Notes under the pieces: generated by a model | What the model was told of the DNA's origin: nothing | Database searches by the model: none | What the model saw: only the letters and a program-made list of their open reading frames with translations | Shown here: piece by piece, positions 33,856 to 42,587 of the stretch | Numbering within the stretch: the stretch's first letter is position 1 | How the letters are laid out: each line of letters opens with the position of its first letter | Source: Nocardiopsis_B sediminis | GTDB taxonomy: Bacteria > Actinomycetota > Actinomycetes > Streptosporangiales > Streptosporangiaceae | Length of the DNA: 64,000 nt | NCBI RefSeq assembly: GCF_042650565.1 | Contig: NZ_JBHSBH010000005.1 | Span: 212,452-276,451, forward strand | Direction of reading: 5' to 3' | Position numbers and translations under genes: made by a program

Positions 33856-35382
33856 ATGCGCGCGAAACGGTCCGTGCCCGTACCCGCCGGCCAGGTGGAA
33901 TGGGGGACCCCGGCGGGGCGGTGGATGCTGGGGGCCACCGTCCTGGGCTCGGGGATGGCGTTCCTGGACTCCACCGTGGTCAACGTGGCGCTACCGGAGA
34001 TCGGCAAGGAGCTGCACACCCAGGTCGCCGGGCTCCAGTGGATCGCCAACGGGTACATGGTGACCCTGTCGTCGCTCATCCTGCTCAGCGGATCGCTGAG
34101 CGACCGCTTCGGGCGGGCGCGCATGTTCTCCGTGGGCGTGGTGTGGTTCGCGCTGGCATCGGCGCTGTGCACGGCCGCCCCCGATATCTCGTGGCTGATC
34201 GCGGGCCGGGTGCTCCAGGGCATGGGCGGCGCGCTGCTGACGCCGGGCAGCCTGGCCATCCTCCAGGCCGGGTTCCGTGAGGGGGACCGGGCGCGCGCCA
34301 TCGGCGCGTGGTCGGGGCTGACCGGGGTCGCGGCGGCGGTCGGCCCGTTCGTCGGCGGGTACCTGGTCGACACCGGGTCGTGGCGGCTGATCTTCCTGAT
34401 CAACCTGCCGCTGGCGGTGATCGTCCTGCTGATCACCTGGTGGCACGTGCCGGAGTCCCTCGACGAGAACGCGCCGCGGCGCATGGACTACACCGGGGCG
34501 CTGCTGGGCATGGTGGGCCTGGCGGGGCTGACCTACGCCCTGATCGAGTCGGGGTCGACATCGGGCGCGCCGCTGTCGAGCGTCGTGGGGATCGGCGCGG
34601 TGGGCGGCGCGGCGCTGGTGGGCTTCGTGATCGTGGAGCTCCGCAGCGGGCGGCCGATGCTGCCGCTGGACATCTTCCGGTCGACGCGCTTCTCGGTGAC
34701 CAACCTGGTCACCATCGCGCTCTACGGCGCCTTAGGCCCGCTGCTGTTCCTGCTGGTGATCTACCTCCAGGAGGGGCTGGGCTACTCCGCGATCGAGGCC
34801 GGGGCGGCGTCGCTGCCGGTCACGATCCTGATGCTGCTGCTGTCGGGGCAGTCCGGCAAGCTCGGGGTGCGGCTGGGCCCGCGCCCGCAGCTCACGGTGG
34901 GGCCGCTGCTGGTGGCCGCCGGGCTGGTGCTGCTCGCCCGCCTCCAGCCGGGCATGCCCTACCTGGTGGGCGTCTTCCCCGGGGTGCTGCTCGTGGGGCT
35001 GGGCCTGGCCACGGCGGTGGCGCCGTTGACGGCGACCGTGCTCGCCTCGGCGCCGCAGCGCCACGCGGGCCTGGCGTCGGGCGTCAACAACACGCTGGCC
35101 CGGACCGCCCAGCTGATCGGGGTCGCGGCGGTACCGGTGGCCGCAGGGGTGGCGGGCCCGGCGGGGATCAAGGGCGGCTTCGGCCCGGCGATGCTCATCC
35201 TCGCCGGCCTGGCGGTCCTGGCGGGGCTGGCGGCCCTGGCCTTCCTGCGCAAGGACGTCTCCAAGCCCGCACCGCCCCCCGGCCAGGCGGGGTCGGGCCG
35301 GATGTTCTGCGGGGTGGCCGACCCGCCGCTCGGAGCCTGCCCGGGGTCGACAGCGGGGAGACGGGTCTCGGGGAAGGGGTGA
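33856..35382 (+). CDS. DHA2-family (EmrB/QacA) MFS exporter
   Basis: A 508-residue drug:proton antiporter with about 14 membrane helices. FLDSTVVNVALPEIG in helix 1 is the DHA2 signature, SDRFGRARMF is motif A, and LTGVAAAVGPFVGGYLVD is motif C of antiporters. I start at ATG 33856 (MRAKRSVPVPAG) after GGGGGTGAG. The last ~35 residues are polar and rich in Gly/Pro. It follows the ABC exporter in the same direction, so the neighbourhood has a drug-efflux character, but it probably has its own promoter in 33781-33855. Confidence 0.92.
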   Translation: MRAKRSVPVPAGQVEWGTPAGRWMLGATVLGSGMAFLDSTVVNVALPEIGKELHTQVAGLQWIANGYMVTLSSLILLSGSLSDRFGRARMFSVGVVWFALASALCTAAPDISWLIAGRVLQGMGGALLTPGSLAILQAGFREGDRARAIGAWSGLTGVAAAVGPFVGGYLVDTGSWRLIFLINLPLAVIVLLITWWHVPESLDENAPRRMDYTGALLGMVGLAGLTYALIESGSTSGAPLSSVVGIGAVGGAALVGFVIVELRSGRPMLPLDIFRSTRFSVTNLVTIALYGALGPLLFLLVIYLQEGLGYSAIEAGAASLPVTILMLLLSGQSGKLGVRLGPRPQLTVGPLLVAAGLVLLARLQPGMPYLVGVFPGVLLVGLGLATAVAPLTATVLASAPQRHAGLASGVNNTLARTAQLIGVAAVPVAAGVAGPAGIKGGFGPAMLILAGLAVLAGLAALAFLRKDVSKPAPPPGQAGSGRMFCGVADPPLGACPGSTAGRRVSGKG

Positions 35383-35518
35383 GAGCCCTCCCCCGGCCCG
35401 CCCCCGGGAACGGCCGAGGGCCGCTCGCTCTACATGTTGCGTCCTGACGGAAACCGGCGTGCAGAGGCGCCCGGCGCGCGCACGAGCCGCTACACCTGTC
35501 GCGTCCGGCCGAAAGCTC

Positions 35519-35531
35519 TATGGTGGTGCCC
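35519..35531 (+). promoter_or_regulatory. Leaderless -10 element for the FAD-binding protein
   Basis: TATGGT (35519-35524), 7 nt, then ATG 35532, without a Shine-Dalgarno sequence. The first ATG (35520) lies within the box itself and is unlikely to be used. Confidence 0.45.
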
Positions 35532-36278
35532 ATGGGACAAGGGGCGGACCCCGCCGGCCGGCCGCCGCCGACCATCGTGTGCGCGGGCGGCGGGCCGAGC
35601 GCCGCCGTGGCGGCGATCGCCCTGCTGCGCGCCACCACCTGGCTGCGGCTGGGCTACCGGATCGTCCTGGTCGACGAGCACGGGCACCACGCACGCGGCC
35701 CGGGGTACGCGCCCGGTGATGCCCGCCTGCTGGAGACACCGGTCAAGGCCGGGTCGGTGCTGCCGGATCAGCCCTGCCACCTGATGGACTGGGCGCGCGG
35801 CGCCGGCCTGGCCTGCGGGCCCGAGACCCGGCTGCCGCGCGGGGTCTACGGCGACTACCTGGCCGGGACGCTCGCCGCGACCGCACAATGGGCGGCGCCC
35901 CATGCCGGGGTCCGCATGCTCACGGGCAGGGTCGTGCGGGTCGCGGCAGCGTCCGCCGACGTGGTGGTTGACCTGGCCGGAGGGGGGCGGATCGATGCGG
36001 TGGCCGCGATCGTGGCCACCGGCGACCCCCGGGTGGCGCCCCCGCCCGCGATCCCCGGCTTCCCGGAGGCCGGAACGGACGGGATCACGACGTGCTCCCG
36101 CGGCGCGCTCCTCACGCCCGGCGGCGGCGTGGCGCGCCGCGTCTTCGCAGTGGGCCCGGTGCGCCGCGGCCACGCCGGTACCACCATCGACCTCATCGGC
36201 GCGCAGTGCGAGCGCCTGGCCGAACGGATCGCGGACACGGTCCTGCGCGACCGAGCGGTGGTGCTGGAGGGGCCGTGA
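35532..36278 (+). CDS. FAD/NAD(P)-binding protein
   Basis: A 248-residue dinucleotide-binding protein of the FAD_NAD_binding_9 type. PTIVCAGGGPSAAVAAIALL is the Rossmann GxGxxxA loop. GYAPGDARLLETPVKAGSVLPDQPCHLMDWA and TRLPRGVYGDYLAGTLAA are typical of the group, which resembles flavin monooxygenases or hydroxyacyl reductases without a full catalytic half. It is about half the usual length of its longer relatives, so it may be a minimal or shortened version. Function unknown. No operon partner on the same strand. Confidence 0.75.
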   Translation: MGQGADPAGRPPPTIVCAGGGPSAAVAAIALLRATTWLRLGYRIVLVDEHGHHARGPGYAPGDARLLETPVKAGSVLPDQPCHLMDWARGAGLACGPETRLPRGVYGDYLAGTLAATAQWAAPHAGVRMLTGRVVRVAAASADVVVDLAGGGRIDAVAAIVATGDPRVAPPPAIPGFPEAGTDGITTCSRGALLTPGGGVARRVFAVGPVRRGHAGTTIDLIGAQCERLAERIADTVLRDRAVVLEGP

Positions 36279-36349
36279 AGGTGTCCGCACCGGTCGGCGG
36301 CCCGCTGGTCACGGACGGTAGGGAAGCCCTCCGCACCCCGGCCCGCGGA

Positions 36350-37129
36350 TCACGGACGGTGGGCACCCCGCTCATCACGCCGGAGCCGGAAGGGCCTCAG
36401 CGCGGACTCCACCTGTTCGGCGAGGTCCATCTTGCTGGTGCCCTCCTGCCGGTCCTCGAAGTGAATGGGGATCTCCACGATCTTCTGGCCGCGGCGGTAG
36501 GCGCGGAAGTGCATCTCGACCTGGAAGCTGTAGCCGGTGCTGCGCACGTCGGCGAGGTCGAGCACTTCGAGGGCCGAACGGCGCCAGATCTTGAACCCCG
36601 CGGTGACGTCGCGCACCGGCATCGACAGGATCGTCTTGACGTAGGCGTTGGCCCAGCCGCTGAGCAGCCGGCGGCGCAGCCCCCACTGGTCGGAGAGGCT
36701 GCCACCGGGAACGTAGCGGCTGCCGATCACCACGCCCGCGCCCGTGGCCAGCATGGTGCCCAGAAGCTGGGGGATGTAGCCGGGCGGGTGGCTGAGGTCG
36801 GCGTCCATCTGCACGACGTAGTCGGCGCCGTCGTCGAGGGCGCGGGTCATCCCCGCGATGTAGGCGCGGCCCAGGCCGTCCTTGGCCGTGCGGTGGACGA
36901 CCGACACGCGGCCGCCCTCTCCGCCGTTGTCCGCGGCGAGCTTGTCGGCGATGTCACCGGTGCCGTCGGGGGAGTTGTCGTCCACGATGACCACGCGCAG
37001 CCCGGGCAGCCCCAGCGCCAAGACCTGACCGACGACGACGGGCAGGTTCTCCGCCTCGTTGTAGGTCGGGATGACGACGCTCACCTTCGACCTCGACCAG
37101 GGGTCGGGCAGGGTCACCGGGGTCGGCAT
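36350..37129 (-). CDS. Polyprenol-phosphate mannosyltransferase (Ppm1/DPM1-like)
   Basis: A 259-residue GT2 glycosyltransferase that makes polyprenyl-phosphate-mannose from GDP-mannose, the mannose donor for protein O-mannosylation and lipoglycans. VSVVIPTYNEAENLP, VDDNSPDGT, the DxD in VQMDADLSHPP and VIGSRYVPGG are diagnostic of the DPM1 family. I start at ATG 37129, 8 nt after GGAGG; an upstream GTG is less likely. It lacks the C-terminal membrane domain of some relatives, so it should be cytoplasmic at the membrane face. The partner protein mannosyltransferase is not in the window. Confidence 0.92.
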   Translation of the reverse strand: MPTPVTLPDPWSRSKVSVVIPTYNEAENLPVVVGQVLALGLPGLRVVIVDDNSPDGTGDIADKLAADNGGEGGRVSVVHRTAKDGLGRAYIAGMTRALDDGADYVVQMDADLSHPPGYIPQLLGTMLATGAGVVIGSRYVPGGSLSDQWGLRRRLLSGWANAYVKTILSMPVRDVTAGFKIWRRSALEVLDLADVRSTGYSFQVEMHFRAYRRGQKIVEIPIHFEDRQEGTSKMDLAEQVESALRPFRLRRDERGAHRP

Positions 37130-37217
37130 GAAGGCGGCCTCCAGAGGGATCTTCTCGGCATTCGGGACGATCCACGTAGCGTACTGTGCGCCCACGCGCC
37201 CCGGCCAGGGCCGGATG

Positions 37218-38027
37218 TCACTCCCCGCGATCGACCTCCAGCACCGCCACGTGCACCAGTGTCCCCATGTCCTCCAGGGTCATCAGCACCTCGGGGTCGG
37301 CGTGGTTGTCGGTGATCAGGTGGGCGATGTGCTCCGGCGGGACCGTCTGCACCATGGTGTCGGCCCCCACCTTGGTGTGGTCGGCGAGCACGATCACCTC
37401 CTCGGCGCAGGCGACGAGCGCGCGGTCGACGCTGGCGACCGCCGGGTTGGGGGTGCTCAGCCCGCGCTCGGCGGTGACACCGTTGCCCGAGACGAACGCC
37501 TGGCGGACCCGCAGCCCGGACAGCGCCTGCTCGGCGGCGGTGCCCACGAGCGCCCGGATGGTCCCGCGCAGGGTTCCCCCGGTCATGACGACCTCAACCC
37601 CCGGCGCCGAGGCGAGGACATCGGCGACCGGCAGCGAGTTGGTCACCACGGTGAGGTTCTGCCGGCCGGTCAGCTCGCGGGCCAGGGCCTCGGTGGTGCT
37701 GCCCGGCCCTAGGACGATGGCGTCGCCGTCGACGACCAGCCGGGCCGCCGCCGCGGCGATGGCCAGCTTCTCGGGGGCGGCCTGCCCGCTCTTCTGCGAG
37801 TAGCTCTGCTCGTGACCCAGGTGGCCCGGGAGCGCCGCACCGCCGCGCCGCCGGTCGATGAGTCCGTCGGCCTCCAGCGCGCGGACATCGCGACGCACGG
37901 TGACCTCCGAGGCGCGGACCCGGGAGGCGATGTCGCGCAGCGCCATGGCACCGTTGGTGCGCACCAGTTCCAGGATCCGCTCTCTGCGCTCGGCCGCGAA
38001 CGCCGGCCTGGTGTCGTCTGCTGTCAT
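37218..38027 (-). CDS. DeoR-family sugar-type regulator
   Basis: A 269-residue DeoR/GlpR regulator. RRERILELVRTNGAMALRDIASRVRASEVTVRRDVRALEADGLIDRRRGGA is the N-terminal helix-turn-helix, and the rest is a ribose-isomerase-like effector domain (LGPGSTTEALARELTG, VVTNSLPVADVLA, ADHTKVG). It normally senses a sugar phosphate. ATG 38027 follows GGAG. It lies 88 nt upstream of the mannosyltransferase gene in the same direction; no sugar catabolic genes are near, so the target is open. Confidence 0.92.
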   Translation of the reverse strand: MTADDTRPAFAAERRERILELVRTNGAMALRDIASRVRASEVTVRRDVRALEADGLIDRRRGGAALPGHLGHEQSYSQKSGQAAPEKLAIAAAAARLVVDGDAIVLGPGSTTEALARELTGRQNLTVVTNSLPVADVLASAPGVEVVMTGGTLRGTIRALVGTAAEQALSGLRVRQAFVSGNGVTAERGLSTPNPAVASVDRALVACAEEVIVLADHTKVGADTMVQTVPPEHIAHLITDNHADPEVLMTLEDMGTLVHVAVLEVDRGE

Positions 38028-38082
38028 GCGAGAACTCCATCTCGGTGCGGGCCGCTGCGCTCCGATGATAGAGCGGAGAGCG

Positions 38083-38253
38083 TCAGCCGAAATGCACTCC
38101 GTGTGCCTGGAAAGCGGCATCGATCGCGGCGTCATCGGCGGGTTCCTCGCCCGGATCGGGGGCCGACCCCGTGACCAGTGCCGCGATGAACACGGCGACC
38201 AACAGGGCGAAGAGGATCACTGCTGCGGTTCCGAACATCATCATGACCGACAT
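38083..38253 (-). CDS. Small single-pass membrane protein (56 aa)
   Basis: A 56-codon frame with a strong ribosome binding site (GGGAGG, 6 nt before ATG 38253). It has one hydrophobic helix (about residues 4-28) and an acidic tail (PDPGEEPADDAA). It lies 55 nt upstream of the deoR-like gene in the same direction. The clean start signal, helix and codon use make it a credible gene. I do not recognise a family. Confidence 0.65.
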   Translation of the reverse strand: MSVMMMFGTAAVILFALLVAVFIAALVTGSAPDPGEEPADDAAIDAAFQAHGVHFG

Positions 38254-38448
38254 GGGGGGCCTCCCTGATGAGCGGGCGGACCTGCACCGGCGCTGCGGGC
38301 CGCCGGGCGTCCCGTGCGATGAGGTCTCTAGACGAATGCCCCGCGGCGGCGCGGATTATGCCTGCGCGCGCCCATGTGTTCTGCGGGAACGCGGCGGGCG
38401 CCGGGGGCGGCCTGGTGGTCGCGTCCCCGCGCGGGCCACAATGTGACG

Positions 38449-39183
38449 GTGACCCCCGTGAACTGTGATGTGTGGTGGGCCGGGCCCGGCCAGGCGATCG
38501 ACGCCCTGCTGGGCCTCCTCGACGACCGCGAACGCGAGCGGCACGGCCGCTTCCGGGTGCAGGCCGACCGCGACCGCTACGTCGTGGCCCACGCCCTGGC
38601 CCGGCTCACCGTGGCCCGCGCCGCCGGGTGCGACCCCCGCGACGTGGCCTTCACGCTGCGCTGCCGCGGCTGTGAACGGCGGCCCGATCCGCGTCCGGAG
38701 CCCCACGGCAAGCCCCGGCCTGCCGGGACGGCCGAAGGGCTGGAGATCTCCATCAGCCACTCCGGCGCCCGCGTCGTCGTCGCGCTGGCGCGCGGTGTGG
38801 AGATCGGCGTCGACGTGGAGGAGGTCTCCGGCTCCCGCGACATCGACGGCCTGGCCGAGTACGCGCTGACGGACCCCGAGCGCGCGGACCTCGCGGCGCT
38901 GCCCGAGGCCGACCGCGCCGCCGGGTTCTTCGGGTACTGGGCGCGCAAGGAGGCCCTGCTCAAATCGACGGGCGACGGCCTGTCCGGCGGGCTGGCCAAC
39001 GTGGCGGTGAACGCCCCCACCGAGCCCGCCGAGGTCACCGCCTGGAACCTCCCCGATGCCCCCGAGCACGTATGGCTCACCGACCTCGACGCCGGCCCCG
39101 CCTACCGCGCGGCCCTCGCGGCCCTGACACCGGGGCCGGTGGCGGTCACCTCGCACGACGGGGCGCAGCTGCTGGCTCTGTGA
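38449..39183 (+). CDS. Sfp-type 4'-phosphopantetheinyl transferase
   Basis: A 244-residue transferase that activates carrier proteins of NRPS, PKS or fatty-acid type with the arm of coenzyme A. GVEIGVDVEEV (Mg-binding Asp/Glu) and FFGYWARKEALLKSTGDGL (WxxKEA) are the signature motifs, and ISISHSGARVVVALA precedes the first. I start at GTG 38449; nearby GTGs at 38443 and 38458 are alternatives. It stands alone between a divergent small gene and a long non-coding stretch. It could serve the ACP at 5.35 kb or the siderophore NRPS implied at 47-50 kb. Confidence 0.92.
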   Translation: MTPVNCDVWWAGPGQAIDALLGLLDDRERERHGRFRVQADRDRYVVAHALARLTVARAAGCDPRDVAFTLRCRGCERRPDPRPEPHGKPRPAGTAEGLEISISHSGARVVVALARGVEIGVDVEEVSGSRDIDGLAEYALTDPERADLAALPEADRAAGFFGYWARKEALLKSTGDGLSGGLANVAVNAPTEPAEVTAWNLPDAPEHVWLTDLDAGPAYRAALAALTPGPVAVTSHDGAQLLAL

Positions 39184-40004
39184 GGATCGGCGGCAGCCCC
39201 GTGGGCTGCGGTGCGCCCTCGGCGGTCGCCCGGGGTGCTCCGAGGAGACCGGTGCCCGTTCGCCGAAAGCCGCACATGCCGCCCCCTCCCGCCAACGGGC
39301 CGCCCGGGACCGGGGATCGCGCCTGTGATCCATGCCGCAACGGCCGGTCTTGGCCAGGTCGGGTGGCGGCGGGGCGGGCGGTGTTTCCGGGGTGGTGGAA
39401 TTCCCGCCCCTGATGGCGTCGGTGTTCCTGCGGCCGGGCAATTGCGGAATTGTGTGGGAGGGCGGCCGAGACCCTGCCGCTACGGCACTCTCAGGCCGGT
39501 GAAGGTGTCCGCTGCGTCCGGTGATTCCGGTTCCGCCGGGCCGGTGATTCCACGGGCGGGCGGCCGGTGGACCGGGGGCGGTTCACCGTTCGGTGGGCCC
39601 ACGGTGAGCTGCGGATCTTCGGGACCCCGAATCCGGATGGGGGCACCGGCCGCGGTCCGCCGGGCAGGGCTGCGGCGCGTGCCATCGACGGTGCCGGATC
39701 GCGGGGCGGTCCGAGGCTCGCGGCCGCCGTACGGTGATCCCTTTTCCGGGGTCGTGGAAGGCGCGGAGAATACGCGCGGATTCGCCTTTCGCCAGGTGTC
39801 ACGGAATTCTTGCGTGCGGATCGGCGACCCGTCCGGTGGCTCCGTGGGCCCGGGCGGAAACCTCACCGTCGGGTCATACTCGCGGCCGGGCCGGTAAGTC
39901 AGGAGTTACTTGACCGCCGGTAACACGCACTTCGAGGATGTGACCGTGCCTCAAGGAATGCCAGGTCCCGCCCCTGTCCCCCTCAGCCGACGGCCCGACC
40001 CGAG
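39184..40004. other. 821-nt region without a convincing gene
   Basis: Several frames are open but have mixed codon-position composition, Arg/Pro/Gly-rich translations and no recognised similarity. The region contains several CCGGTGATTCC-like repeats around 39500-39550. A possible promoter (TTGACC at 39910-39915) and a 22-codon frame (39940-40008) that overlaps the next start by GTGA lie at its right end. I otherwise see nothing in it. Confidence 0.6.
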
Positions 40005-42341
40005 GTGAGTCCGGCGTCGGGACACGTGGTGGTGGACACCCTGCACGGCAGGGATGTGGCCGACCCCTTCCGCTGGCTGGAGGCCCCCGATTCCGCCGCC
40101 ACCCGTGGCTGGCTGGACGACCGGTCGCGGGAGTTCGCGCAGGCGGCAGCGGGGTGGCCACTCCGGGAGGCCCTTGCATCGGACATCCGCCGCCTGGTGG
40201 GCGCCGACCTCTGGTCGCCGCCGGTATGGCGCGGCGGCACCGCCTTCGCCACGCGCCGACCCGCCAGGGCCGACCATCCCGCTCTGGTGGCCGTCGTAGC
40301 CGACCACCCGGCTCCGGCGACCGCCGGCGGCACACAGGCGCACAGCGCTACCCCCACCTCGCAGAACCTCCCAGTAGCCGCCCGGCCGGCAGCGGTGACC
40401 GCCGACAGCACACAGGCGCACATCATCAGCGCCCCCACCACCCACGGCCCCCCAGGAGCCGGCCACCCAGCGGCGATGACCACCGTCAGCGCCCATGTGC
40501 GCATCATCTTCGACCCGGCGGTGTTCGACCCCACCGGCCGCACCACGCTCGACGCCTGGGAGCCCAGCCCCGATGGCCGATTCGTGGCGGTGCAGACGTC
40601 CACCGGCGGCACCGAGCGCGGTTCCCTGCGGGTGCTCGCCACCGATTCGGGGCTGCCGGTCGAGGAGCCGATCCCCGGGGTGCGCTACTCCCACGTGGCC
40701 TGGCTCCCCGGCGACGCCGCCGCGTTCTACTACGTGCGGCGCGACGACGGCGACGGCCGCCGCGGCGTGTGGCTGCACCGGGTCGCACGCGACCGGCAAC
40801 CGGGCCCCGACGTCCTCGTCCGCGCGTGCCGGGGCCGGGGCACGGTGCCGGGGGTACGGGTGCTGCGCGACCGGTGGCTGCTGGTGTCGGAGAGCCATGG
40901 CACCGGCCACCGCAACGACCTGTGGATCTCCGACCTGCGGGCCGGAGCCGCGGCCGCCCCGTCCTGGCGCACCGTGCAGGAGGGCACCGATACCGAGACC
41001 GACGCCGACATCGGTCCCGACGGCGTCCTGTACCTGCGCACCACCCTCGGCGCACCGCGCCGCCGGATCTGCGCCGCCGACCCCGCGGTCCCCTCCCCCG
41101 ACCGGTGGCGCGAAGTGGTGGCCGAGGACCCCGGAGCGACGCTCGACGGCTTCGCCGCCGCCGGGCGCCCCGGTTCCCCGGAGCTGCTGGTGGTCCGCAC
41201 CCGGCTGGGGATCAGCGAGCTGACCGCCCACGATCCCGCCGACGGATCAGTGCTGCGCCGCATCGCGCTGCCCGGCGAGGGCATGGTCACCCGCCTGGAG
41301 CCGGGGGCCGACGGCACCGCGCATTTCTGCTACGCCGACGTCGCCACCCAGCAGACGGTCCACGTGCTCGCCCCCGGCGGCGACCGCCCCCGCCCCTGGC
41401 CCGGCCGTGACGCCGTCCCGGCTGCGCGAACCGAGCCCCGGCGCGGCACCGCACGCCGCTCCCCCGACGGTACCCAGGGGCCCATGACCCGCCCCCAGCC
41501 CGACGATGAGGACGGCTCATCCCCTGCCGACCCGACCGTGCACCGCCACACCACCACCTGCACCTCCCCCGACGGCACCCGGGTGCCCGTCACCGTGTTC
41601 GGCGCCGCGGGCGCCGGCGGTCCCGGGCCGACCATCCTGCACGCCTACGGCGGGTTCGGCCGCCCCCGCCAATTCGGATTCAGCGCCACCGTGCTCGCCT
41701 GGCTGCGGGCAGGGGGCCGCTACGCGGTCGCCCACGTGCGCGGCGGCGGCGACGCCGGGCGCGACTGGCACCTGCGCGGCGCCCGCCGCAACAAGATCCG
41801 CGCGGTGCAGGACCTCGTGGCGGCGGCCGACGCGCTGGTGGCCGAGGGTGCGTGCTCGCGCGCGCAGCTGTGCCTGTCGGGCGGCTCCGCGGGAGGGCTC
41901 CTGGTCCTGGCCGCGGCGGTGCTGCGCCCCGACGTGGCCGGGTCGGTCATCGCGTCGGCGCCGCTGGCGGACATGGCGCGGTTCGAGCGGCTGGGTCTGG
42001 GGGCGATGTGGACCCGGGAGTTCGGCACGGCCACCGACCCCGGCGACTTCGCCGCGCTCATGGCGTACTCGCCCTACCACGTCGCACTGGCGGGCCGGGG
42101 CCGGCGCTACCCCGCGGTGCTGCTCACCGGGTTCCACGGCGATACCCGCACCGATGCCGCCCACCCGCGCAAGATGTGCGCGGCGCTCCAGGACGCCACG
42201 GCACCGGACGGCGGGCCCATCCTGTTGCGCTACGAGCGCGACGTGGGGCACGGGCCGCGCGCCGTGACCAAGGCGATCGATCTCGCGGCCGACGCGCACG
42301 CGTTCGCGGCCGCGCGAACGGGGCTGTCCCCGGGGCGGTGA
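40005..42341 (+). CDS. Prolyl oligopeptidase (S9A) family protease
   Basis: A 778-residue serine peptidase with a beta-propeller followed by an alpha/beta-hydrolase domain. VVVDTLHGRDVADPFRWLEAPDS is the family N-terminus. The triad is Ser628 (GGSAGG), Asp713 (FHGDTRTDAAHPRK) and His749 (DVGHGP). No signal peptide is seen, so it is cytoplasmic. Two insertions are unusual: residues ~95-165 are three degenerate ~26-residue repeats (..PA.T..TQAH..), and about 490-520 is an Arg/Pro/Asp-rich linker. Some class III lanthipeptides use such proteases to remove leaders. The precursor gene follows 47 nt downstream, so leader cleavage is a reasonable hypothesis. Confidence 0.88.
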   Translation: MSPASGHVVVDTLHGRDVADPFRWLEAPDSAATRGWLDDRSREFAQAAAGWPLREALASDIRRLVGADLWSPPVWRGGTAFATRRPARADHPALVAVVADHPAPATAGGTQAHSATPTSQNLPVAARPAAVTADSTQAHIISAPTTHGPPGAGHPAAMTTVSAHVRIIFDPAVFDPTGRTTLDAWEPSPDGRFVAVQTSTGGTERGSLRVLATDSGLPVEEPIPGVRYSHVAWLPGDAAAFYYVRRDDGDGRRGVWLHRVARDRQPGPDVLVRACRGRGTVPGVRVLRDRWLLVSESHGTGHRNDLWISDLRAGAAAAPSWRTVQEGTDTETDADIGPDGVLYLRTTLGAPRRRICAADPAVPSPDRWREVVAEDPGATLDGFAAAGRPGSPELLVVRTRLGISELTAHDPADGSVLRRIALPGEGMVTRLEPGADGTAHFCYADVATQQTVHVLAPGGDRPRPWPGRDAVPAARTEPRRGTARRSPDGTQGPMTRPQPDDEDGSSPADPTVHRHTTTCTSPDGTRVPVTVFGAAGAGGPGPTILHAYGGFGRPRQFGFSATVLAWLRAGGRYAVAHVRGGGDAGRDWHLRGARRNKIRAVQDLVAAADALVAEGACSRAQLCLSGGSAGGLLVLAAAVLRPDVAGSVIASAPLADMARFERLGLGAMWTREFGTATDPGDFAALMAYSPYHVALAGRGRRYPAVLLTGFHGDTRTDAAHPRKMCAALQDATAPDGGPILLRYERDVGHGPRAVTKAIDLAADAHAFAAARTGLSPGR

Positions 42342-42388
42342 GCCCGTGCGGGCCGGTCCACTTCCCACAGAGAGAGAGGTGATCACTC

Positions 42389-42496
42389 ATGGACCCGATC
42401 GAGGTCGAGGTCGAGGACCTCGCCGCAGTGACGTCGCGGGACACCACCGCGGGCGGCGACAACGACGGCACGGACTCCAGCTCCGACTTCATCTGA
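42389..42496 (+). CDS. Candidate RiPP precursor peptide (35 aa)
   Basis: A 35-codon gene starting at ATG 42389 after a GAGAGAGGTG purine run. The N-terminal half is acidic and hydrophobic-alternating (PIEVEVEDLAAVT), like leader peptides that dock on an RRE-type winged helix. The C-terminal half is small, polar and Cys-free (TTAGGDNDGTDSSSDFI). It lies between a prolyl oligopeptidase and a JmjC oxygenase, and two hairpins separate it from the latter, an arrangement that would give excess precursor over enzyme. I know no described family with this sequence. Asp/Asn hydroxylation is the obvious guess. Confidence 0.65.
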   Translation: MDPIEVEVEDLAAVTSRDTTAGGDNDGTDSSSDFI

Positions 42497-42514
42497 TTCC
42501 GACCCACCACCCCA

Positions 42515-42562
42515 GTCGACCGCGGGTCGACGGTCGCCGGAGGGGGCACCGCGCCTCCGGCG
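42515..42562 (+). terminator. Two hairpins after the precursor gene (attenuator)
   Basis: GTCGACC-GCG-GGTCGAC (42515-42531) and a 9-bp stem CGCCGGAGG/CCTCCGGCG (42535-42562) lie between the precursor stop and the JmjC start. Without a T run they would act as a partial terminator or an RNA-stability element. Confidence 0.6.
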
Positions 42563-42587
42563 GCCCTTCGCCGTTGTGGAGGCCCCT

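Noticed and set aside
31245..34280. A 1011-codon permease frame read straight through the N run
   Set aside because: After the Ns the translation becomes Arg/Gly-rich nonsense, whereas the next frame gives a perfect FtsX C-terminal half ending at 33780.
39211..39897. Open frames on both strands upstream of the prolyl oligopeptidase (for example 39211-39897 plus, 39480-39866 minus)
   Set aside because: Arg/Pro/Gly-rich translations, no credible ribosome binding site, no recognisable domain and mixed third-position composition.
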